NCBI GenBank assembly: GCA_002633025.1
Contig: NMRB01000208.1
Coordinates: forward strand, 361,017 to 425,016
Reading direction: 5' to 3'
Source: Notospermus geniculatus
Lineage: Eukaryota; Nemertea; Pilidiophora; Heteronemertea; Lineidae
Length of the DNA: 64,000 nucleotides
The first letter of the stretch is position 1. Every line of letters starts with the position of its first letter. The notes beneath the pieces were generated by a model. That model saw only the letters and a list, made by a program, of their open reading frames with translations. It ran no database searches and was not told the origin of the DNA. The translations under genes and the position numbers were made by a program. Positions 38,001 through 50,000 of the stretch are shown piece by piece.

Positions 38001-41000
38001 TTCATTGGGCGGTGACGGAAACACAACGCCGGATTACATGGTATTGACACGATGCTGAGATGATGAAGGAGTGAGTGACATGTGGGGACCAGGATTCCCG
38101 TGTCAGTGGAGAGGAGTGTTGTCACAGTGACGCGGTGGTGACATCGGCGGCGCAAGTCACCTCTGACATCTGCATTGCTTGCAGCTACTTTATGGCACGG
38201 CTTAACCCGCCGGCTATGCAGGATTTCCTCTGTGGCCTAATGGTTGGCCCCCGAGCTAGAAGTTAACCAACATTGAGCGCGATCACTACGTCTAAAGCCG
38301 AGAGCAGATCAGCCTTGCAACTGGAAGCAACTACTGGCAATGGCGTTTCCGGCAACGGTGGGCGACTGGCTGGAAACAGCAGCAATGATCAGTTGCTCAA
38401 ACAGGTCGATGTGCGCACACCAGCAACGCTATTGCTGACCGCTGCCGCTAGTTCCAGCCAGTTGCTCACGTAATGCGGATGTCAGGTCACACTGCGATTG
38501 CCTGCGCTACGACGGAACAGTCGGCATCAAGTGCCGCAAGCACGGTCAGGTCACAAAAACGAAAATGTGTACGATCATCATGGAACAAGCAGCATCACTC
38601 GCGCAGGAAATCGTAACCGTGTTCAGGTCACCTGCGAATGGATTACGCCCGTCGGGATGACACAGAAGTTGAATAGGTTCAACTTGCGGATATCAGGTCG
38701 GCCTTGCGATGGCACAGAACAGGCGCAGGCTGACTTTTCTGGATCACTTTGCGTCTGAGGCACGACAGCGTGGAACAAATCAGTCGCCGATTTGGTGCGA
38801 CATGACTGCAGTTGCGACTCACTTGCGACGAACGGGATCAGTCGCCGACCGAAAAGATCACAGATCGCAAAAGTTCAACATGTTGAACTTTTGCGCCACG
38901 ACGAATCATGATCCCGACGGGCGTAATCCAGTCGCAGTCGACCTGACTTGAGTTACGACGTCGTGCGATTATCCAAAACAATGAGCGTGCGGTCACGTGC
39001 CAGTAACTGACAAATCAGCGCGAGGTAAAAATGAAATGCGGTACCTACCGATAGCATGGAAGCTGCCATCTTGAACAAGTAACATGATCACAAGTCACAT
39101 GACTTTTATGACTTCACTGCGCTACGATCTAGTCGCAGGTGACCTGAACACGGTTACGATTCGCTGCGCGCAGATGCCGCCTGTTCCAGGATGATCGTAC
39201 GCATTTTTCGTTTTTGTGACCTGACCATGCTTGCGATCCAGCTGATGCCGACGACTGTTCCGTCGTGGCGCAAGCAATCGCAGTGTGACCTGACATCCGC
39301 ACGATCTTTTTGATCGGCGACTGATCCCGCAAGTGAGTCGCAACTGCAGTCATGTCACACCAGATCGGCGACTGATTTGTTCCACGCTGTCGTGCCTCAG
39401 AAGCAAAGTGATCCGGAAGAGCCAGCGTGCGCCTGTTCTGTGCCATCGCAAGGTCGACCTGACATCCGCATTAGACTGGATTGTGCCACTTGTTGCTGCA
39501 ATGACCAGTCGTAGTCGATGTGCGCGGTCAGCTCACATCGACAGCGACTGTTGCGTTCAGTTGCTTCCAGTCGCAAGGTCGATCTGCTCTCGGCATAACT
39601 CTCACAGGCATGCATGGTAGGCTCAACTTAAAGTTGGTAATGACATGAATGATGGACAATAGAGTTTTCACAAACCCCCCAAATTGCCAACGTGAACGCC
39701 AGTCCGATTGTTCAATGCCACGAAGACGAGAGCACCAAACAAACAGATACATGTACATGGTTACATTGGCATTTGGGGGGGGGGAGGGTTGAAAACTCCA
39801 ATAATCTTCTGTCATTGCCACAGAGGTTCCATTACGGCAAGTCGAATCTGTCTGGACGAGATCTCTTTGACCGAAATACCGTGGTACTCCAATTTTCTGT
39901 GCCTTCAAGCAAAGAGTTCTACGAGAATCCTCGAACTAAGAAATTGCACTTGAATATAAAATCTTCCCACTCCACCCCTAGGGGGTTAATCTCTTACAAA
40001 CCGCCACATAGAATGCGAGTACTCCCACTAATTGAATTTTCAGTATATATCTAATTTATAGGGAGATCTTCTAAGGTTAAGTACGGAGGCAACAGGAACG
40101 ATTTTGATCTCCGCTGATGTTCCTTGGAGTAATTATGAATGGGTTTCTGCTATTCAAATGAGAAACTGGATGCATGTACCTCATCCTCATTTACATATTT
40201 GACACAAGATTTAAAGGTTCTTTTTCAGGAAATTTGATAATGGTTTAAAGACGAGGTTCCCTCGCCATAAAAACTACTTTAAAATGTCTAAAAACCTAGA
40301 TGTTGGATAAAGATGTAACACTTTTGGTCAAAGAAAGTGTTTGATAAATAACATCCCATTAATTCGAGCCTATTCCCTTACATATACAGCTTTCAAAAAG
40401 CTATGAAGGGGAATGTAAAAAGTAATAAAAACTAGTATTTATGTGTTTTGAAACTCCTAACCAATGAATAAAAAGTGTTGCATCCTGACTAGACTCAGAG
40501 TTCTCAAGGCAAAAAGCTGCTGAGTATTCGTGACGGCATCAATTTTGCATCTCGTTTCCAAAACTTTGCCACTCGGATAAATGGAAGACGTCATCCGCTG
40601 ATGCTGGGTGATGATTTAGGGACCAAAAAACATCTTCGTGTTGGAGCTTTGCCATCCTCTCAAATAAAGCAGGGTCTTTAAGATGTCTTCTCCATCATCT
40701 CTTTTCTGACACGAGGAGGCAGTGGAGTAGAGCCGAGTGCGATGACTTGAATCTGTGAATGGTGCTTTCCAGATCTTGAACGAACATCAAGCAACACCGA
40801 AGTCTCCGAATGCCATCCTTAATGTCGTGTATCGCCGCAGAACATGGAAAACATCATTCAAATCTTCATACATCACATATCTCATATGTATTCATAGAAG
40901 TACCGTGTGGCATTTTGTCTCTCAGGAGAGGTCTAACGTTGTCTTTCTGTCACGCAAGGAGATGCAACCACTGATTGTTAATAGCTCATATGATGGATGG

Positions 41001-44000
41001 TGTATATTCTAGAGTCTCTGGGGAACAAGGAAGATTTTTGTCCCACATACAATTTACCATCGTGGAAAACAAGTTCTGGCTAAGTTGGAAGACACTCGGA
41101 TGTTAAAGATTTCATCTAGGCCTACCAATTCTAAACAGTAAACTGTTCGTCGTGACTGACGCAAATGATCAGCTTTGTCCAGGTGCAGATCCAAGGGGGG
41201 GGGGTGCCCCCCTTTCGGCCAACAAGTCTGTAAAATCGGCCGTGGAATTCTGAAACCTGGCGCAAATCATTGAAATTCACTGCAGATTTCAATGTTTCTA
41301 GCACAGTGTGGCCCCTCTCCCGAAATCGTGGATCCGCCCCTTTGTCTGTCTGGATCATGCTGTCTCAGTGTCTGTCTGTCTGTCGCACAGCAAAAACACC
41401 GTTCCTGTTGTATCCGATATTCGTTGTTGAATATCCACCGTTCCCGGACAATTTGTCCACAGGGCAGAGATACAGCCTTTTCCATTTGGGGGCAGTAGAT
41501 CCTTGTAAACGTGTCCCTCAGAGATCCTTGTAAACGTGTCCCTCGGGACAGTATCAGATGTCTTCATTGGACACTTTCTGCCTTCAGACAAGTCATTTGG
41601 ACAAATAGCACCTTCTAGCCAGTGAGTTGAGGATGCTATTATGAAGATAGGACTTGATGACTTGACCATAAATGGTTTATCTTGGAGTACGTGGCAATTC
41701 TGGATTCGCTGGCGTACCCGGCATTTCCGAGTTCACCAGTACATGCCAGACAGTAACAGCAGTAGTTATTCATTTATTCAACATCTTCTGGTCATAGCGT
41801 CTGCCTTATCGCAAATTTCCAATTCACGGTCGTGCATTTTATTTCCTCAATGCTGCAGATATCGGCCAATGATCGTCATTTTTGCATAACGGTTATTGAT
41901 GCCATGGACACAGCTGATATCATTGCCATTGATCCAATGACAGGAGGATAACGGCTCGATAATCGCGGCATCGGGCCTTAATTGTCTGCACATGGGGCTT
42001 TATTTGTTGTTAATATTAACAAAGTTGTCTGGAACAGGTGTCCATACAGTGAAGAAAGTGCTGGGTTTCGTGCTGTCTCAAGTGTCTTGCTCATGACTGA
42101 ACTCTGTTTATGTATGACACACGTCAATATGTTGTCCTTATGGCAGGTGTTAAAACCACTTACCCCGGTTTCTGCACCCAGGGTGAGAATATTGAGCCAA
42201 GGGCCGAACACCTGATACGATATTATTGGCTCTTTAGATAATATGTGTGGCGGTCTAGGAAAACCCCGTCGAAAGTCAGATTGCCTATGCATTGATCTGC
42301 TACTGTCCACCTGTTACGTAGTGCATTTCAGCTATTGAAATGTGTGGGTTCACCAAGGCCATTAACACTTTCCTCAAACGCGATATCCGCCGGGTTTTCC
42401 TGGACCGCCTCACATATTGGGCAAATACATGTAAATGTAGAGCAGCATCCAGGACACACCTGGTGGTGGTCAGCTAGGCTAAGCGGCTTGTCAGCATACT
42501 CCCAGACCCTGTTAGCTGTATGACTGATAATAAAGGGCTGTTTTGATGGGTGTTTTTATTGCGGTGATTTTAACGCTGTTGGCAATATTTACATGTATAT
42601 CGCATCCAAAACGCCCATCAAAACACCAACAGTGGGTGACATGGTAAAACTCACCGGCGGGAAATCGCTGTAACGCTTCGGCGATGAAATCTCTGGTGAA
42701 AACATCAATCGCAGCGAGATGCGATATCTCTTCAGATCGCCAGTGGAAATGGCCGAAAAGCCATGAGCGATGCCTATCGCTGTAGCGGTAAAAAGCCATG
42801 TCTTCACATGACTATTTTGTCGCAAGGGATGAAGAATCGCCCGTGAAAGTTGAAATTGGCGATAAACCAGCTAGTGAAAACAGTCGATCAACCTACGGAG
42901 CGATATCCGTTCTTACTGAGCATTAAAAAAGTGGCGATTATCGCGGTGATAAAAAGGCCCGTCAAAACGGCCCTTAATCGAAGGAAACTCAGCATGATAG
43001 CAGGAGGAAACCAGAGTAGCTGGTGAAAACCTGCGTTGTCAGATATATTCACCCTCTCCATCACGTGTAGAATGGGTCTGACTGATGATTGAACCCAGAA
43101 CCTCAGCGGTGACAGGCGCAGCTGTTCCCACTGCGCTGCTCCATTCCTGCGACAACCAGCCCAGCATTTTTAAAGCGCCTGCGTTATTTCCGTCACCCTA
43201 GGGTGTCCCATATCTTTGATTAACAACCATTCCCAATTAGCCAACATGTCATTTCTCAAATTAGCATGCCACAAATCTGCGAGTAGCGACTTTATGGGAT
43301 TGTGTTGTCATGGGTTTCACTGACTCTTGATTATTTTCACATTTCGATCAGCATTCGCCGATAAAAATCTCTCACTTGTCATTTTGATCCGTCGCTGTGA
43401 ACACAAGTGTGAACACATGTGAACGTGAAATTGAAGACTCCCGATCGCTCAAGATGTTTGTGAAGTTCAGATTTCTCTATTAAATGAGGTGTGTGAGACC
43501 CCTTTGGTATTCGCATACAAGTTAGATGGGCAGCAGAAAAGGCACTTTTGCCAGTCAACTGCATACTGTGACTCTCTAGAAGGCGGTACATGCCTCCAAA
43601 AGCAGGCGCGGATCCAGGGGGCGCACCCGGCGCAGGACCCCTTTCAGCCAACAAATCTGTCAAATCGACCGTGAAATTCTGAAATTTGGAGCAAATCATT
43701 GAAATTCACTGCCGATTTCAATGTTTCTAGCACAGTGCGCCCTTCTTTTCCGAAATCGTGGATCCGCCCCTGTCCAAAAGAATACTTATATATTGATATG
43801 CTGCCACCTAGAAAACTGAAGTAGCTTTTTCACACAATTCCAGGCACGGATCCAGAGGGGGCACCTGGGGCACGCCTCCCCTTTTGGGCAACAAAATTGT
43901 AATATCGGCCGTGAAATTCTAGAATTTGGTGCAAATTTCAATGTTCTAGCACAGGGTGCCACCTCTTTTCCCAAACCCTGGATCTGCTCCTGAAGTCTAC

Positions 44001-47000
44001 AGTATATCGTCACTGTGCAGCCCTCTAATGATGAAAGAAGTAATGGAACTAGTGATCAGAGGGGGCATTCCAGGTGGAAGTAAGAGCCACTCTCTCCATT
44101 CCACTGTACTTGCCAGTACAAGGCAGGGTAATAGCTTCAATTGGCCGTCACCCATGTTATTCACCCGTGACATTTTAGACATGTTGAAAAACAAGCCATC
44201 TCACATCAATATTTTTCACGCCATGAACCAACCTCGCCGCGTAATCCGACTTTTACGACTCACCAAGTCTCGGCAGTCGCATGGAAATTCCATCTTAAAC
44301 ATGCCTCCATGGAAACAAAACATAACACAAGGACCGCAAGAAAATTTGGTTACATTCGCTTCATCTCTTCTCAGTCTGAGGCCCTTAAAGGCTGGAAAAA
44401 ATTCCAATAATATCCCCCCGTAACTATGGTAACTATCTTGCAGAATCTGGGAAGGATGTTACCTTTTTTATTACCAGGGTACTTCCTGATTTTTCAGGAA
44501 ATCAAGGCACAGTGTTGTCTTCTCATTCCAAGTTAATTTCCACCTTGGGATGGATCTGTTGTGTGAGGTTTCGAAAACTGCTATTGGCAAAACGAGACAA
44601 AATGGCTATTGACAAAATAGCTATAGACAAAATGGCTATTGACAAAGTAGCTATAGACAAAATGGCTATTGACAAAGTAGCTATAGACAAAATGGCTATT
44701 GACAAAATAGCTATAGACAAAATGGTTATTGACAAAATAGCGATAGACAAAATGGCTATTGACAAAAAATGACTATTGACAAAATAGCTATAGACAAAAT
44801 GGCTATTGACAAAATAGCTATAGACAAAATGGCTATTGACAAAATAGCTACAGACAAAATGGCTATTGACAAAATAGCTATAGACAAAATGGCTATTGAC
44901 AAAATAACTATAGACAAAATAGTTATTGACAGCAACGTACAGCAGTAGACAAAATGAATCAGACATTTTGTAAACATACGAACCAAGGGGGTGCTGCCTC
45001 CCCTTTTGACAAACAGATCTGAAAATCAATTATGAAATTCTGGAATTTGGTGCAAATTTCGATGTTCCTAGCACAGGGTGCCCCTCTTTTCCCAAATTCT
45101 GGCTCGGCCCCTGTTTTTGGTTGTTCAATCTGCCTCAAATGATGCAAGTTGCCTTTGTTGTCTTGTTTTTTCTGGTCACTCTGTCTCTGGTTTCCTCCTG
45201 CTAAAGATTAATTTGTCCAATTTTGTAATGTTTTGGGCAGAATTTTGACTCGAGGATGAAAACGTTTAATGCCGTTCTGAAGTGGCCGAGAACAGCCGAC
45301 AATTTCTCGCCTCCACCTCAGATGATCCTGCAATTTTCTGTGAAGGGATGATTATTGATTTTTTCTTACTAATGCATCAGTTCCTTTCAAAGAACTCCTC
45401 AGCTTCCGCCACCAGAAAGGAATCGGTCGAGTGGAAACTCGCCGCAACCATAAGCATATCCTTTCTCATCTTCTGTAATAGCATATTCTGGTGAAGACCC
45501 ACGTTTCTCCTAAAAAATATCGCAGTGCTCAACATTTGATATTTGGTTTACTCGGTTTTTGCTCGTCTAAGAATATAGGTCTTCTCCATGCCGGAGGGGG
45601 CATCTCAAAGTTCGTCTTATGTTGAAGAAGAAGACATTTTATGCCATCACCTAATTGATGTTGTTAATTAGCTATGAATTATGTAATTAGTCTGGTAATT
45701 AGCTGTGCTAATTGTCTCCATTGTGTCTTCTTTCCAGGAGGATGTGTTGAAGCATTAAAGCCGCCCACAACGAAATCGTGCACCCCAGAATGTAGCATCC
45801 CGAACACCTACTGTCACGATATTAATGAATGCCGATGTTTGGAAGGTTTTGAAGCCATCCTCGACTCACAGGGGGCGGTGCGTGACTGTAACATGACCCT
45901 CAACGCAAGTCAGAAAACACAAGATGGTACGGAGATGCTTGCTATCTACTATCCACGTAAGTGCATGCAATTTAGAATCACTTTGGATGGAGAGTGTAAA
46001 ATGTGGAATGGAGGCGGGTGGTGTGGTGTTCGTGGGTCGGGTCGAGAGGGGAACTGTTTGAGTGTTTGTGGGAATGGAATGTTTGTGGACAGTTGATGTT
46101 TGAACTGATGTTAAGTGAGCGTGCATGCACTACTAGTATTGCTACTGGTATTTTGGTGTTGAAAGAGGAGGGAAATTGTTGTGAATGTTGAAATTGGAAA
46201 ATGAGTGAAATGTTGTTGACAGAATTTGTTGAGTTGAAACTATGGCCAGCTCCCTATGAGCAGGCAGAGGTTAATCTTTAACGTCGGATGGTGACTTGAA
46301 AAATCGAGAGGGGGGGGGGGGGTTGGGTGAACTGTTGAAAAACAACATGGAATTGGGGCAAAATTGCAATTTTTTGGCAGGTTGGGTTAAAACAGAGAAT
46401 CCTTCGGGCGAATGAATAATTTTGGGGTTCGACACTATCGGGCAATTGATAAAATGTTGAATGGATGGTATGTATAAAACCAGCAGTGCATTTCATGAAG
46501 GAATCATGCTGAGCTCTAAATTGCATGCAATTACACCTTTTTGATTGTTTTTAGTAGAAAGAGTTTGATGAAAAACCTAGTCCTGGAGATATCATGTCCG
46601 TTTATTGAAAGAAGAACTGGAAATTGCATGCAATTTAGAAATATTAGAAGTTTGATTTAATTTGGGTTAGACATGTGTCAGATAAGATACCGTAGTGGCT
46701 CCTGGCTTTTCAAACACATGAATGCCAATTACCAAGATGCAGGTAACCGGGAATGCTTGAGTTTTGTTTTTGACTCTTTTTCGCGAAATCGCAGTGGATC
46801 TAAAAGCTTTACTCGGCTACTTGGCATCATCACATGCTGAGATCTTCCAAAACGTAGAAAAACAGAAGGCACGACAAATGAAGTCTGGGCATTATAGATT
46901 GAGATTTGGCTATGATTGTACCCTTGAGAAATCATCGTACTTACGCTGTGCGTCTCATCTAAATCTTACCCTTGGCCCGAGTACGACCTCGTCGACGCAG

Positions 47001-50000
47001 TGTTAAGTCACCAACAATTACCCAAGCCTTAATGATTGGTTCAGGGATCCATTAGCCCGGTTCTGATCTGAGCCTTCGTCGCGACATCAAACAAATAAAA
47101 TGCGACCGCACGCTATTAACAGCAGCCTTTCTTGACACAACATTTGGTAGAATCACGCTAAAGAGCTTTACCTCACAAGTCTTAAGCTTTGCTAGAGGCT
47201 ACTGAGGCAGCGGGAGGGGGCGTCTCCAAGGTGCCAACGGTGCTAGAGGCAACTGAGGCGGCGGAAGGGGGCGTCTCCAAGGCACCAACGGTGCTAGAGG
47301 CTACTGAGGCGGCGGGAGGGGGCGTCTACAAGGCACCAACGGTGAAATGTATGAATAAATCTTTGTGACAAATGCAAGACATTGAACATTATTTCAACAA
47401 TAGAGGTTCTTCACTGACGTCACAACGGTCATGTGACTGCAAAGAATCGGCCATGTTGGCCGTCAAATGGCCGGCGACGACGTCAACATTTTTACGTCAC
47501 AATCTGTGTGTTGACGCTGATATTCTGACGGCCAATATGGTGGCATTGTGTCGTCGTGGAAATGTGATGTCACGTGAAGAACCTCTATAGAGGCTATGCA
47601 CTGACGTCATCAAATGACGTCATCAATGGGTATGACGCCACGTGTTGGATGGAAAATGGACGGAGCACGTGGTCGATCAGATGCACTGCGTCAGTATGTC
47701 ACGACATTCCATCCAACATGGCGTCACCTCGCTGATGACGTCACGTGCATAGCCTCTATAGTATAGGCCTATTTATCTCTTGATGTGCTTTTCCATGAAG
47801 TTGCCAGCAGGCAAACATCGGACCGTATCTTCTTATCCACGGTAGATTTGGCCTCTGATGGGCTTTCCACGAAACCTGCCCACAGTTAAACATTTTCTTG
47901 GTGTTTCCGCCTGGGGCTGTCTTTAAACAAACATGAAAATCTCACACTGCAAAATATGGACAAATCTCTTTATGTAGAGTATCTGAGAACCTCTCACATT
48001 TCCACACCTTACATTTTGTACCAAAAACTTTAAAACTCTGTGTGCAAGTTTGCCACAATGCACATCCATTCATTTCAAAACCCATCCTGAGGTAATCAGT
48101 GGTTCTGAATGCTCACTCCCTAAAGCCTAGTTCATACTTCGATGCAAGACCATCAGCGTCCGACGCACGATCAAATCTGGATGCCGACTTCGCCGAATTG
48201 GTTCATAGTCCAGCGTACTTTAGCGACGGCGACCTGTTATGAAATGATTTTAGTAATTACAGTCTCGCGATTGGACGCCGACCAAATCTCACGACGGGGT
48301 CGGCGTCGAATGCAATATCGCGCGTCGGTCGCTGGCGATGCTGGTGCGTCGAAGTATAAATTAGGCTTATGTCACCTGCACATAAACGAAGGGAGAGTAG
48401 CGGTACACTCAGAACCACGATTACCTCAGAATGTTCAAAACTATACATTTGTGCATGCAGTCTTCAGTCCTTTTANNNNNNNNNNNNNNNNNNNNNNNNN
48501 NNNNNNNNNNNNNNNNNNNNNNNNNNNNNNNNNNNNNNNNNNNNNNNNNNNNNNNNNNNNNNNNNNNNNNNNNNNNNNNNNNNNNNNNNNNNNNNNNNNN
48601 NNNNNNNNNNNNNNNNNNNNNNNNNNNNNNNNNNNNNNNNNNNNNNNNNNNNNNNNNNNNNNNNNNNNNNNNNNNNNNNNNNNNNNNNNNNNNNNNNNNN
48701 NNNNNNNNNNNNNNNNNNNNNNNNNNNNNNNNNNNNNNNNNNNNNNNNNNNNNNNNNNNNNNNNNNNNNNNNNNNNNNNNNNNNNNNNNNNNNNNNNNNN
48801 NNNNNNNNNNNNNNNNNNNNNNNNNNNNNNNNNNNNNNNNNNNNNNNNNNNNNNTAAAATCGGCCGTGAAATTCTAGAATTTGGTGCAGATTTCAATGTT
48901 CCTAGCGCAGGGCGCCACCTGCTCCTGAAATCTACAGTATATCGTCACTGTGCGGCCCTCTAATGATGAAAGGTAGTAATGCAACTGCTGATCAGAGGGG
49001 GCATTACAGGTAGAAGTAAGAGCCATTCTCTCCATTCCAGTGTACTTGCCAGTACAAGGCAGGGTAATAGCTTCAATTGGCCGTGACCCCTGTTATTCAC
49101 CTGCGACATTTCAGACATGTTGAAAAACAAACCATCTCGCATCAATCTTTTTCACGCCATGAACAAACCTCGCCGCGTAATCCGACTTTTACGACTCACC
49201 AAGTCTCGGCAGTCGCATGGAAATTCCATCTTAAACATGCCTCCATGGAAACAAAACATAACACAAGGACCACAAGAAAATTTGGTTACATTCGCTTCAT
49301 CTCTTCTCAGTCTGAGGCCCTTAAAGGATGGAAAAAATTCCAATAATATCCCCCGTAACTATGGTAACTATCTTGCAGAATATGGGAAGGATGTTACCTT
49401 TTTTATTACCACGGTACTTCCTGATTTTTCAGGAAATCAAGGCACGGTGTTGTCTTTTCATTCCAAGTTAATTTCCACCTTGGGATGGATCTGTTGTGTG
49501 AGGTTTCGAAAACTGCTATTGGCAAAACGAGACAAAATGGCTATTGACAAAATAGCTATAGACAAAATGGCTATTGACAAAACTAGTTAAAATGGCTATT
49601 GACAAAATAGCTATAGACAAAATGGCTATTGACAAAGTAGCTATAGACAAAATGGCTGTTGACAAAATAGCTATAGACAAAATGGCTATTGACAAAGTAG
49701 CTACAGACAAAATGGCTATTGACAAAATAGCTACAGACAAAATGGCTATTGACAAAATAGCTACAGACAAAATGGCTATTGACAAAATAGCTACAGACAA
49801 AATGGCTATTGACAAAATAGCTATAGACAAAATGGCTATTGACAAAACTAGTTAAAATGGCTATTATTGACAAAATAGCTATAGACAAAATGGCTATTGA
49901 CAAAATAGCTATTGACAAAATGTTATTGACAAAATAGCTATAGACAGAATGACTATTGACAAAACTAGTCAAAATGGCTGTTGACAAAATAGCTATAGAC

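Larger units (their letters stand above)
23913..45737 (+). other. Intron 18 (21.8 kb), repeat-rich, no nested gene recognised
   Basis: Exon 18 and exon 19 join in phase 1 to give RAEGGCVEAL, matching THSD7A 'NVTGGCLV', so no coding exon is missing. The intron contains foldbacks, tandem arrays, SINEs, CAGGG-ended elements and the GC-rich cassette repeats listed separately. ORFs such as those at 29596-29865, 30798-30992 and 41641-41889 have no domain or splice support. Two isolated N bases (32220, 36435) mark uncertain joins. Confidence 0.8.
43900..48475 (+). repeat. Duplicated segment, copy A
   Basis: Aligns with 48855-53654 throughout, mostly with isolated substitutions. Differences: a shorter 30-bp array (44590-44940), two extra ~51-bp minisatellite units (47200-47345), and one foldback unit fewer near 47400. 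It ends at the first N of the gap. Confidence 0.95.

Noticed and set aside
42533-42976. Possible transposase-coding DNA element
   Set aside because: Only inverted ends and short repeated words; no ORF with transposase motifs.
44523-45029. IDKMAIDK / LSIAILS repeat ORFs (also 49516-50080)
   Set aside because: Artefact of the 15/30-bp array; no splice or start context and frames open on both strands.
48142-48963. 273-codon ORF and other ORFs across 48369-48896
   Set aside because: They run through the N gap; the residues are undefined and the flanks are repeat DNA.
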